Positions 34,967 through 45,754 of a stretch of 64,000 bases of DNA are shown here, one piece after another (position 1 is the first letter of the stretch; every line of letters begins with the position of its first letter). A program made the position numbers and the translations under genes. Source of the DNA: Dendrobium chrysotoxum. Lineage: Eukaryota; Streptophyta; Magnoliopsida; Asparagales; Orchidaceae. The DNA lies in the NCBI GenBank assembly GCA_019925795.1, contig CM034300.1, positions 73,511,021 to 73,575,020 of the forward strand, given 5' to 3'. The notes below the pieces were generated by a model. That model did no database searches, was not told the DNA's origin, and saw only the letters and a program-made list of their open reading frames with translations.

Positions 34967-36658
34967 AATAAACAATTTCCATACAAATAACTGAAAGTTC
35001 GATAGGGATGTTAAGCCCTGATGAACTAGTCCCAAGGCTAACCAAGAGGGGGGGTGAATTGGTTATTTAAAAATTCGAGAGCAACAGTAAAAATATTTTC
35101 TATGATATGCAGCAGAAACAAGTAAATACTCAAATGAAAAGATTAAACACAAATTTCATCCAAGCAGATAATCACAGAAAACTAAAGTGCAGAAAGTAAT
35201 CAGAAAGAACACACCAGATTTTTATAGTGGTTCGGTCAACTTGACCTACGTCCACTCCCCGGAGCCTCCCCTCCGGGTATTGCACTAACTCAAAGTGTCT
35301 CTCCTTTTGCTCCCACAGCAAGGCGGAGAAGCCTGTACAAAAACCTCCTTTCCACCGACACGGTGAGGCAGAGAACCTAACCTCCTTTTGCTTCCTCCTG
35401 AAGCAGGCAGAGAGCCTCGGACTCCTTTCACTTCCTCCTGAAGCAGGCAGAGAACCCCGGATCTTCTTGCGAATGATCCTCTCACAAAGAACACCAACAC
35501 GACGAAAGACGACGAGCGGAGAAGACGACTCTAATCCTTGCTTGGAGCAACCTTCGTGAACCCCTCAGGAACTCCCCCTTACAAGATCCTCTCTCTCTCT
35601 CTCTCTCAAACTCTCTCTCTCTAGGGTTTCTCTGGAAAGGAAAGTGACAAAAGATTTTTCTTGTTCGAAGAAAAATATCTTTTATAGGAGGGCTCAAAAT
35701 TTGCCCTAAATCTCAACTGGTCGGCCTAGATCGTCCAGGATAATCTATATATCGTCTTGTACGATCAATTCAAAATCAGCTGTTTCAGCCTGGACGATCT
35801 GGCTCTTCTGGACGATCAGAAGAAAAAGTTGTTCATATCGTCCCGTACGATTCGACGATCGTCCGGGACGATTAGTGTAAATTGAGAAATTTCGTCTAGA
35901 AGACCGCTCTGGTCGTCCAGAGAAACTTGTGCTGGACGACCTAAAAATGAATTGATCATCCAGGATGATACGGATATCATCCTGTACGATTAGTTTAAAT
36001 AGTAGCAAAATCATCCTGAGCACCGCTCTGGACGTACAGCTGAAACACACTAGACGATCATGATCGTCCAGGATGATCCTGCGATCGTCCAGGACGATAT
36101 GATCATTTCAATCAAGTATTAATTGCTTTCCTTAATTACCAGACTAATTTAGGCATAATTATACAGTATCGTTCAAGATGATACACGTATCGTCCAGGAC
36201 GATCAGACCAAATATCTTAAAATAAAAACTTGCCTAACTTGATCTAGCAGCTGAGGATTTCTGATTTGAGCATATCATCCCGTACGATGTCAGGATCGTC
36301 CAGGACGATCTACTTAATCAGACACACTTAACTTGGTCGCCCTAATTAGGGTTTCTATTTTTACTTGATCGTCCAGGACGATGTGAATATCGTCCAGGAC
36401 GATCTGAACAGAAATTGAACAGAAACTCTAATTCACTCAAGCTCTCCCCCTAAGTGTGTGTGCAAGGTTACTTAGCTAGGGGATTAGTTACATTACAATT
36501 GACTCAAGAAAAGAATAATAGTACATTTGGACACACTTGGACCTGATCTTGAGTTGTCTTGAGTTGCTCTTGATCTTTTGTACCTGAAATGGGTTAGCAA
36601 AGCAAAACACAATAGAAACATGTTTGTCATCATCAAAATTAGATTTGCAATAATAACA
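34967..36658. mobile_element. Unclassified 1.69-kb insertion carrying palindrome pairs
   Basis: Inserted in copia reverse transcriptase sequence with a 13-base flanking direct repeat. The ends show no clear inverted repeats, no poly(A) and no open frame of recognisable content. Reading the minus strand it starts TGTTATTATTGCAAATC and ends GGAAATTGTTTATT. The part at 35045-35300 has the sort of sequence often seen in plant LTRs (GGTTCGGTCAACTTGACC). A CT-rich tract lies at 35580-35620. Bases 35730-36403 hold the paired palindrome array. A solo LTR is one explanation, but a 13-base duplication is too long for that; part of it may be chance. Confidence 0.55.
35730..36403. repeat. Array of paired 15-bp palindromes, 21-bp spacing
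   Basis: Near-perfect dyads with consensus ATCGTCCAGGACGAT start at 35730/35751, 35837/35858, 35955/35976, 36063/36084, 36168/36189, 36274/36295 and 36368/36389. Within each pair the offset is exactly 21 bases. Pairs recur every 94-118 bases (mostly 105-108). Five dyads are exact copies of the consensus (36084, 36189, 36295, 36368, 36389). Most sequence between pairs shows little similarity, except a CCGCTCTGG block shared after the second and third pairs. Additional half sites (GGACGAT) lie at 35784-35816 and 35935-35940. Confidence 0.9.
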
Positions 36659-36671
36659 AGAGAAAATATTA
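36659..36671. repeat. Right flank repeat of the 1.69-kb insertion
   Basis: AGAGAAAATATTA, identical to 34954-34966. Confidence 0.75.
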
Positions 36672-37107
36672 CATCATGGTCGATCCCTTTTTTGTATTAT
36701 TTTATCATCAAATATGTTTTATATTTTTAAACTTCTTTAATTACATACTTCTTTATCTGTAAACCTATATAAGGCCAATGATCGATTTTCTATTATCCTT
36801 CCAATAGAGTTGTAAGCTCCTATGTGTCATTCTCCACTAGGCTTAATTTGTTTACCTATTGTACCTTTTCAATATCCATCTTGTACGACTTTCAAATTTA
36901 CATGGGTCCAAAGATGTTGATAGAGAGGTGGAATATGGAGAAGAGAATGATCTTGTATTTTAATGGATACTTTCTCTATTTCTTGAATGTCTTGATTCTC
37001 ACATTCTCAATCCATAGCTCATGCTTCTTTAAACTTCACATCTCTACTAAAAATAACTATAGAAGTCTTTGGATCAAATAATCTGTAAGCATAAGATTTG
37101 TAACATA

Positions 37108-37116
37108 TAGAAAAGA
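37108..37116. repeat. Left target-site duplication of the MULE
   Basis: TAGAAAAGA; the right copy at 39247-39255 is TATAAAAGA (8 of 9 identical). Confidence 0.75.
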
Positions 37117-39246
37117 GGGATTTAACTACATAACACTCTAAACTTACCTATTTACATATCTAACATCTAAAACTTGTAAAATACACTTCCCACACCTTAA
37201 AATTCTTATTCACTCATATCTCACACTCTATTATGTCTTTATAACTTGCGTGCGTGCCAGCTCCCAGCTATTCCCAGGTTTGCCTCATTCGCTTGATGCC
37301 CTTTGATTTTTCTTCTAATTCTCTATCCTCTGATGAATGTGAATGTCTGTTTCTCATGCCCTAAACCCCATCTTTATACTCCTACTCCTTCGTTGTTCTA
37401 CTGGTCCCATGCGTTTTGAGTGAAGCCAATCAAACGTCGTCAAACATAATTCATCATCTGATACTAAGAAAGATGGATGAGATGACTTTGGAGAAATCAA
37501 AGTCCATGAAGCTTGACTTATTTCAAATCAAGTTGTTGTTAGTAGCTTTGGATGTACTTTTGTTGTTATGTTCTTGTAATCATGAAGATATTGTAATGTT
37601 TTGAGTTGTAATGTTGTACTAGCAAGTGCAACATGTATGTTCTAGTACTCTCTTTTGTAATCATTATTGTTATGTAAACTCTTATGTAAGCTTTTTGAAA
37701 TAGTACAAAATGATTCCATTTATCTTTGCCAATAAACTGTTACATTACTTGTTTTCTTCATTGAACGATACAATATACGCCCCAACTAAAAAATCACCAA
37801 AAAAGCATTCATATCATCTACTCAAAATTGTTCAGCCCAATTCACAAAAAAAAAAAAAAAACATATATTTCTCAATGATCTTCACATAAGATTCTTGCAT
37901 GTTATTTTGCGGTGGTCAGGTAAGCTGCACCTCTCATATTTATGTTCACTTCCTTTTCTATATGTTTTTGTTTCCAAAAAGTTTTTTAATCTTCTTTTCT
38001 TGGGATGAACCCTAGATCTTTGAGTTTTGGGTACACCAATTTGGACATGGTATCAATAACACACCACTGACTTTATGTAGCAATCCAATTTGATGAAACA
38101 AGTTTACTTCCAACACTATTAATACAAGGACACAGATGTATATCATCTAACTTCCTAACTTTAAAAGTCTAACCATCTCTGTATTGTGATGCGCGTACCC
38201 TCCAAGGACACTCTCAATGCGAGGATGTTGCTATAACTCTAGACTCATTGCTAGCCTTTATCTTGACCCCAAAGTTATTAATAATGGCGGCAGATCATAG
38301 AAACTTCATGAAACTACTTGCATCATGACAGCAAGCACAAACTTCTAATGTTTTATCATCACAAACTGGTGGCATAAGATAATTATTATTTAAGCTTTCA
38401 AAGTCAATGTTATTTGAAGCAACATTAATTGCTCTGCTAGAGCTAGGATAATGCTCTGAACCTTTTAAGATCACATTAGCCTATACATTCTTGTGACGTA
38501 ACCATAACTTCAACCACCGAATATTAGTATATTGTCATATCATTTGCATCACCTTTACATCACTCAAAATAGTCTTATAGACTTTGGGAGAAGTATGACT
38601 TACATGATAGTGTAACTTAAACCCATGCCCAATTAGTCAATGATAGATCGTTCCAACCTTCTCTCTGAAGAAAGAATAGTTAATCAAATCATTCTCCAAT
38701 TTCATCATTTTTTAGTTTTCTACCTTCATATCTTTTTCTTTGTTCACCTTTAACTTCACTCTAACATCCCCCAAACTTAAATGTAACACAAACACATTCA
38801 CCATCATTCACCATAACTTCAATTATAGCCTACTCCAACTAAGTCAAAAATCTACAAAAAATAAGGTGGACAACAAACAAAAAAGTTATATGTTTATCTC
38901 ATGACAAAAATCGAAAGAAAAAAAAAAGGGAATCACTCAAAACTCATGGGATCATTAGAACAATAAAGAAGGAGCAAAGGTACTAAGGTGGGGTTTAGGA
39001 CACAAGAAATGTGCATTATCATGCATCAGAAGAGGTAAAAGCACCAGAAAATCGATGGATAGCAAGCGAACAAGGTTGCAAACCTGGGAACGGTTAGAAG
39101 CTGGCATGTGCAAGGGTCACGGAGATGGAATGGAGTGCGAGATGTGAGGGAATAAGAATTTTAGGGTGTGGGAAGTGTATTTTATAAGTTTTAGGTGTTC
39201 GATATGTAAATAGGTATGTTTAGAGTGCTATGTAGGTAAACCCCCC
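37117..39246 (-). mobile_element. Mutator-like element (MULE) with ~310-bp inverted repeats
   Basis: This 2130-bp element has terminal inverted repeats spanning about 37117-37430 and 38930-39246. They start GGGATTTAACTACATA and, on the other strand, GGGGTTTACCTACATA; matching blocks include AAAATACACTTCCCACACC and CCCAGGTTTGC. Nine-base flanking repeats support Mutator-type insertion. On the minus strand at about 38150-38340 there is a remnant of the MuDR transposase N-terminal domain. The catalytic core is absent, so it is an internally deleted copy. It interrupts the integrase region of the copia element. Confidence 0.82.
38150..38340 (-). pseudogene. MuDR-type transposase N-terminal remnant
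   Basis: Translating the minus strand gives VKIKASNESRVIATSS, then a stop, then ECPWRVRAS and, after a frame break, a His/Cys-containing stretch ending NWIAT. This follows the plan of the MuDR DNA-binding domain (VKNDRxR, CPWRLHAS, HTC, WIA). It is too short and broken to function. Confidence 0.6.
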
Positions 39247-40420
39247 TATAAAAGATGAGCTTGGGTCTCTTATCAACAAGCTTGGTCCTCCTAATTAGTT
39301 TAAGAAAATGTTCATATGTAATTCTCCAAAATAACTTTAAGTTGGTGTGACTTAATTTTCTTCTTGTCCATGCCTCTTGAGGTGTCATATTCTTTAAGAT
39401 TGAAGTTGGGCATTAGCTGATATGGGTATATACAACACAAACTTCCTCAACCAAAAATTTCATTGGCATATTATTGTCGTTGACCATACTTTTTGTCATA
39501 TTGAGGATGTGTGATTCTTTCTTTCTGGCATATTATTTTGTTGGGGTGAAAATGATATTGTTAGTTGATATTGAATGTCACATATAAACTTTTATAATAC
39601 TCTTCAAAGGTTTTGGAAGTGAACTTGATACCTTAATTAGATCAAATGGATTTTATTTATTTTTCTATAATTACCTTGAATTTCTTGAGTGTAGGAAAAT
39701 TTTATAATTTTTCTTCAAAAAAATTAAACCATTCTTTCTTGCATAATCATCAATGAAAATAATAAAATAATACTATTTTCAAATGTTCCTATCGTAATTA
39801 GTCCCTATACATCTATGTACGAACTAGTTAAAGTGACTTCTTTACTCTAGTACTTGCTTCAATTGAAAAACTATTTTTTTGGTTACTCTTCAAATAAACA
39901 ACCTTCATAAAACTTATTTGAATGGTTAATGTATGGCAAGCCATGTAACATATTTTCTTTGACATATCATTGATCTATAAAACTTAGATACCTAAATCAC
40001 ATTTGTCAAACTCATGATGCATTTCTTGAACAAGTCCTTAAACACACATTTAATTTATTTTAACTGTGAGCTTCTTATCTTTTATGTAGATCTCATATCC
40101 ATTTTCAATTAATTTCCCTAAGCTATTAACAATAAAGGTTCCTTCTATCTCATCTCAGCCATGTTAGCTCTTTCTTGATTATCATTATTATGTTAATATT
40201 TAGAGTCGTAATGACCTTCTTTCTTGCAAATATAATAATGTACATGAGATTTATTACACATTTCATATTTTAAATCTTTCAAAGCTTGCATAATAGTTTC
40301 TTATCCTTTTTTAACACATATGTCATTCTTTTAGATCTTTATTATACATTTTTTCCTTTTTAACTCATATGTCATTAAAGTGCCTATAAACTCATCAACG
40401 GACATAGGCTTCATTTGTGA

Positions 40421-40985
40421 TAGTTTTCTTTCTGCTTCTAAAGCAGTTTTCTAATACAAATTATTTGTGTTTCTTAACATTTCAACCAACTTTTTTTTTA
40501 TTTTTAATAAAAAGGATTTGTCAAGAATTTCTTTCATCACAAAGCATAGTGATTGCTATATTGTGTCTAGCTTTCTCTCTTTCTCTCCCAAAGCTGAAGC
40601 AGAGAGAAATGAAATGGAAATGGAAATGGCATATGAGGGCTGGTGGGATGGAAAAATCTTATGTGCCTATTTCAAGTTTAAATAACAATTCTACTAAAAT
40701 AAGAAATCAAGTCTTGCTAAATATGATGCTCATAAAATAATAAAAATACCTATAAATTTCTATACTGAATTAATTAAGAATTAATGCATTAGAAAAACAA
40801 ATTGTCATAAATTAGAAACCAAAAGAATGTAGAAAGTGTAACATCTCATAGAATTGTTCACTATATTATATCTTAGGCTATCAACCTAATCATATGGATT
40901 ATTAAGGAATCAAGCGAATGATTAAACAATTTTACTTATGATCTTAGAAAAAAATGTTTTAGAGAGAGTGAAATGATTGAAATTT
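40421..40985. other. AT-rich spacer
   Basis: Between the copia element and an LTR fragment. The open frames near 40417-40740 resemble nothing I recognise. The first part could be degraded copia gag. Confidence 0.4.
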
Positions 40986-40989
40986 TATT

Positions 40990-41330
40990 GTGGTTAATAT
41001 GTCATCAAGAACAATTTGATCAGGCACAAATCTCAATGCATATCTGAATTAGAAACTTTCAAAATTAAATCAAGGAACATCTGATCTCCAATTTTAGCAA
41101 ACTTATCGCCAAACAAAACATCTAGAAAGGACCAACCGAGTGATGTCGAAATTGGTCCAATCCAAGCCCGAATAAACATGAATTAAGGGCCTAAAGCATA
41201 ATTGAAAATTTTAGGATATTAATTGGATAAAAAAATGTATCCAAGTTTAGCATGCTTATAGTCGAATCGATTGGTTTGACGAGATGAATCTAAAGAGCCC
41301 AAATTGATTAGACTGGGTAGAGATCACGAC
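40990..41330 (+). repeat. Gypsy-like LTR fragment
   Basis: Aligns by eye with the first part of the LTR at 53218-54710: CAAGGAACATCTGATCTCC corresponds to the stretch around 53280, and TATAGTCGAATCGA followed by GACGAGATGAAT corresponds to that around 53470-53510. Plus orientation; truncated at both ends. Confidence 0.6.
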
Positions 41331-41334
41331 GACA

Positions 41335-42198
41335 TGGGTCGTGAAGGAGAATTTGGTTTGTCTTCAGATCCTTGATCATGTAATCACAAGCATCGAACAT
41401 GATAGAACAAGAGTTATCACTGGTAAGCTTATTTATAAAGAGAAGATTATGATGGCCGGATTTTAGGTACAAGATGAAGAAGGTTCAGGTGAAGCTTATG
41501 TTTAGGGCAACAAATTCCTCATTGCCAAGAATTACCTTGTTGATTTTTTTTGTATGGTTATGCATTGTATACTAGGTCGAATCAGATGTTAGATGAGAAG
41601 TAGCGCATGTGCCTAACAGCCATTTAGAATAGGTGTGAAATGTATCTATCGTGTATGCTTAAATAGGTGCTGAAAAGGAGAAATCCCCATGATTCCAACC
41701 TTTAAATGCAGAGTGCCCAAACTTTCCACAAATTTGGCATTCAACACGAGAAGATGAATTTAATGGAATACGAGCATACGAAGCTCGACCATGGCCCAAG
41801 TGAGGAGAGAATCATCAACGAGAACTACGACCACGCGTGCAACTGACTGTGCATACAATGCTGGAATGGAGTCCAAACCAGACGAAAGAGATAACTCATG
41901 AATGGATTCAACAGCTAAATTTAGCCCTTCACTACACAGAAGAGAACAAAATCATCCAAACTTATTAAATTTAAGTTTGTTCGAATGGTAATTTTATATG
42001 ACTAGTAGGAGCTGGGTAAGCATTCAATATATAGAGAATTATGTCTTTAGTGGGCAGAGGAGAGCCTGAAGAACCTATTACATCAACTTTGCTTTTGATC
42101 TCATATAGATACTGCATTATAGATTTATCCTTCATGACATTGTGGTGTAACTCATTTTTTAGTCGAAGAATGTGGGAACAATTTACTGCAATCAACAT
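41335..42198 (-). pseudogene. Second Ty1-copia fragment: gag to GAG-pre-integrase
   Basis: Minus-strand order is normal for copia. The gag domain is at 41971-42198 (LKNELHHNVMKDKSIMQYL, DIILYILNAYPAP). A Gly/Arg/Ser-rich linker and the zinc knuckle CQICGKFGHSAFKGW follow at about 41715-41760, with the last Cys replaced. The protease site at about 41600-41640 reads WLLGTCATSHLTSDS where DTGATSH is expected, so the catalytic Asp is lost. The GAG-pre-integrase domain (about 41340-41450) has DNSCSIMFDACDYMIKDLK. Frame breaks separate the pieces. It has its own gag knuckle and is a different copy from the 34.7-40.4 kb element. Confidence 0.8.
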
Positions 42199-42218
42199 TC
42201 AATAGTTTACTGATAAGT

Positions 42219-43017
42219 ATAAATAATGTATTATTTTATGTTTTATATTTTCAGTGACAATGTATTATTTTAATTATATTGTATAGGAAAAATTCAAAAA
42301 GGGCACAAAATTCTAAGTCTTATGTAGCGCTACAGCATCAAACAAATCCACGCTGCAGCGCCATCAAATGCACGTCCGGAGTGCCAATATTATCCCACCC
42401 TTTATTTAATGCACATAGTGGTCATATGTGTAGTTAAAGTTTGATGTGATGTATAGCCTTGACGGAGAAATGCAATAACAACTAGAAATATTGAAATAGT
42501 ATGTTTGCATACCTAGACATAGGATGTCAAATATATTATATTTTTAAGGAGATGACGTAATTGTAATAAGTTAGCATATATCTTTTTTACCCCTACAACC
42601 TCGACAAAGATCTAGGGATACGTATGCTTTGAATCACATCACATTAATAATTTCACTAGGAAAGATATATAATTTATATTCATCAATCCAAAATATTTTA
42701 TTTAAATATTATATCCATTATTTAACTATTTTCATTCAATGATTGAATATCCATAACAATCCTTTTTATTTAAGTAGGGTAATTTTACAATTGGAGTAAA
42801 CAATAGTAGTTCATTATTGAAAAGCATACTTCCTCATGGGTTCAACACTTTACTCTCACTTTATTACTTGATTCGGCATGTATGCTTGCGTATATTAAGT
42901 GGGGTTTGTTAATTTATATAAAAAAAATCTAAGCATTGTTTAGGAGAGATAGAGCCTTCAACATTTATTTTTATAATTAAAAATTATACTCCACCATACC
43001 GTCACACCCCCATCAAG
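42219..43017 (+). repeat. LTR of an Athila-like element
   Basis: Bases 42219-42700 match 48030-49270 (shared CACAAAATTCTAAGTCT, TTTATTTAATGCACATA and GTATGTTTGCATACCTAG). The block ends just before a primer-binding site at about 43018. The left boundary is uncertain. It contains repeated AGCGC/GCGCT-type motifs. Confidence 0.6.
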
Positions 43018-43038
43018 TTTTTGGCACCATTACTGGGA
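43018..43038 (+). promoter_or_regulatory. Primer-binding site of the Athila-like element
   Basis: TTTTTGGCACCATTACTGGG closely resembles the TGGCGCCGTTGCCGGGG site used by Athila-type plant gypsy elements. The leader from here to 43768 is rich in AGCGC motifs and has a TATAAATAGGGG at about 43678. Confidence 0.65.
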
Positions 43039-43768
43039 ATGATTTCACTTTTTACAAAATTTTAACTATATTATTGAATTAATTGTATAATTAGACTTAC
43101 TTATATTCTTTATTTTATGTGTTATTTGTGATTGCATATTCATTATTGCATTAGTTGTTGTCTAAAATTATTTTGCATTCTATTTTGTGATAATAATTAA
43201 AGTTATAATCTAAATATTAGTGCATTTAAATATCTTCATAAAATATTCAGTATTGCAGTGCTCATTTTCTTAGCACCGCAGCGCTCAGCCATTTAAGTCA
43301 AAAAGTGACCCCATCCCAAAGTCAAAAGTACATTATACAGTTTTAACATTAAATATTAAACTTAGGTGAGCACCGTGGTGTAATTACCGAGCCCTACGGC
43401 ATTATCAGGCATCATAATTATTTCACTTATAGCGACGCAGTGGTTCACTGACATAAGCGTTGCAGCATAGACACGTGTCAAATAAAAAAAATAGACACGT
43501 GTCAAATGACGCAGCAATGGCCCTCCCTAAAGTGACGCTCCAATTTCTAAAAATTAGTGCCGCTGCACCACATGGCCTGAACCACTGTAGCGCTTGCCAG
43601 ATAACCATTTTGTCATTTTGTTTTTGCATTAAGCTGCGCAGCACCATATCTTATAGCGCCATGGCATTTCATCGTGTTATAAATAGGGGAACGTTTTCCA
43701 TTTCATTCAACACCTTCCATTTCCTTTAAACTCTTATTTTTTTTTCTTTGAAATCTTCTCTAGAAAGA

Positions 43769-44955
43769 ATGGTCCCTAAGATGTTTGGTAAGAAGAGATC
43801 TTCCTCCTCTTTTGATAAGAGCAAATTTATCTATGCGGATGCTGAATCTTGATTTGCAAATTCAGTAGTAAATGAACAACTAATTCCAGAACAAGGTTTT
43901 GAGATTCCTACTCCACCCATCATGCAAATCATAGCAAGTAGAGATTGGGAAAGATTTTGTGAAGAACCCTATGCTGCCATTATTAATGTTGTTCGCGAAT
44001 TGTTTGCAAATGGAAAAGAGGCGGTGGATAATTGGTGTTATGTTAGGGGTAAGTGGGTTTCCTTTGATTCTGTAGCTTTTAATAAAGTTTACTAACACTT
44101 TGAATTTGATGAGTACAATGCCTTCATTAATACACATATAAATCCTGATGACATCTTAAATATCTTGTATGGACCTAATAGTGGAGCATGTTGGAAGAAG
44201 AAAGATAATAGAATTATCAATTTTCCTACCTCTTTTATGACCAAAACCTCTAAAGCTTGGCATTATTTCATTTCTGCTCTATTGTTGCCTAGTCAGAATA
44301 TTAGTGAAGTTACTCGTGATCATGCCCTTTTGAATTACTTAATTCAAGTGGGGTATACTATTGATGTAGGGAAACTTATATATTCATCTCTTATGTACAT
44401 CATTAGAGGTACCACATCTGTTGGGTTAGGACACCCTTCTCTTGTTTACGCTTTGTGTTTAGCAGTGGTGTTAGGGGAGATCCAAATGAAGAATAGTTAT
44501 TTCCTATTCAGGCTATCATAAAAAGAAAGGTTTTGAGTTTTAAGCAACCATGAAAGGATGACGAGGGAGGTGATTTCATTGAGCCTAGATTATCTAGCAT
44601 ACCAGGTAGCAGTAGTATGAGTGCTAGAGCTCTAAAAATATTAGAAGAGCAGGTGGCTGATTTAAGAGGAAAAATGGAAGGTGACTCACTTTTGCGAGAA
44701 ATCAGGGATTGGCAATTTTAGATGAAAATGAGGATAGCTTATAGCATGGACCAATAAGAGTGGTATTATAGATATACTTCAGATTTTTATGATACACTTG
44801 TTGGAATGTTCAAGAGTAGCCCTTTTTTGGAGCATCCTGAGTAGCTCGAGTTTCCCCCTGCACCTACTTACAGACCATTTATGTGGCAGCCAAGAGAGCA
44901 AGTTCATTAGGATGATGATGAGGAAGAGGAAGAAGATGCTGATTTAGAGTGTTAG
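43769..44955 (+). pseudogene. Putative plant transposon protein (PF20167-like), broken
   Basis: Starts MVPKMFGKKRSSSSFDKSK and continues with IASRDWERFCEEPYAA, then VRELFANGKEAVD, YVRGKWVSF, KAWHYFISALLLPS, EVTRDHALL and DVGKLI, the conserved order of the 'putative plant transposon protein' domain found in Athila-related retroelements. In-frame stops lie near 43850 and 44092, and a long open stretch covers 44165-44521. The C-terminal part (about 44560-44955) has a coiled-coil segment RALKILEEQVADLRGKMEG and an acidic tail DDDEEEEEDADLE. Its molecular role is not established; it sits in the gag position after an LTR and primer-binding site. Confidence 0.75.
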
Positions 44956-45179
44956 GGGTTATTTTTTACGTGAGGGTGTAGCGTTCATAAGAGACACCAG
45001 ATTTTTTACGTTGAAACCCCTGAAAAGGGGGAAAAACCACAGGACCTAGCCCAGTTTGAATGAATCCACTATTATTTGCAGTCATTTACAAATAAGGCCC
45101 TTCTTTGGTGGGAAGGCCTTGGATTGACGTAGAAAATGTACATCATATTACATGGTGGGACTTTGAAGAATTAGTATCG

Positions 45180-45750
45180 AAAGGTTCGTTTAGCCGGAAG
45201 AACCATAGTCGGCAAGCGACGGAGGTCGGAAAGATCGTAGTCTGGTGACGGTAGTCGGAAGGACCATTATTTGGCAAAGGAGGTCGGAAGGACCGTAGTC
45301 GGGCGGGATACAGTGGTCAGAAAGACCGTTATCTGGCGAGGGAGGTTGGAAGGACCATAGTCGGCTGGAGACAGTGGTTAGAAAGATCGTTGTCTGGCGA
45401 TGGAGGTCGGAAGGATCGTAGTAGGCAACCGAGGTCGAAAGGACCGTAGTCGACAAGAGCAGGGGTCAAAAAGATCGTTGTCTGGCGATGGAGGTCGTAA
45501 GGACCGTAGTAGGCGACGGAGGTCAGAAGGACCATAGTCGGTAAGAGATAGGGGTTAGAAAGACTGTTATCTAGCGATGGAGGTCGGAAGGACCGTAGTA
45601 GGTGACGGAGGTCGGAAGGACCGTAGTCGGCAAGAGACAGGGGTCAAAAAGTCCAATTTTTGGCAATGGAGGTTAGAAGGACCGTAGAAGGTGACGGAGG
45701 TCGGAAGGACCAAAGTAGGCAGGAGATAGGGGTCAAAAAATCCGTAGTCA
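45180..45750. repeat. Minisatellite block 1, units of about 32-35 bp
   Basis: Units of the type GGAGGTCGGAAGGACCGTAG alternate with GGGGTCAGAAAGATCGTTGT variants. The alternation suggests a higher-order repeat of roughly 100 bases. The open frames here result from the repeat phase. Confidence 0.8.
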
Positions 45751-45754
45751 TAAG

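Larger units (their letters stand above)
34735..40420 (-). mobile_element. Ty1-copia element split by two insertions
   Basis: Read from high to low coordinates on the minus strand: a zinc-knuckle remnant (about 40230-40290); a protease/GAG-pre-integrase region (about 39900-40130) with SLGKLIENGY and LHGLPYINHSNKFYEGCLF; integrase (about 39256-39800) with FIDDYARK and NMTPQEAWTRRKL; then a MULE (37117-39246). Integrase C-terminal sequence resumes at 37107 with YRLFDPKTSIVIFSRDVKF and runs to about 36672, followed by an unclassified 1.69-kb insertion (34967-36658). Reverse transcriptase resumes in frame across that insertion, GIDHDVIFS leading to IIQMDV, FLNEFIKKEV and VYK, down to about 34735. 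Many stops and frame breaks mark it as old. LTRs were not identified. Confidence 0.82.
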
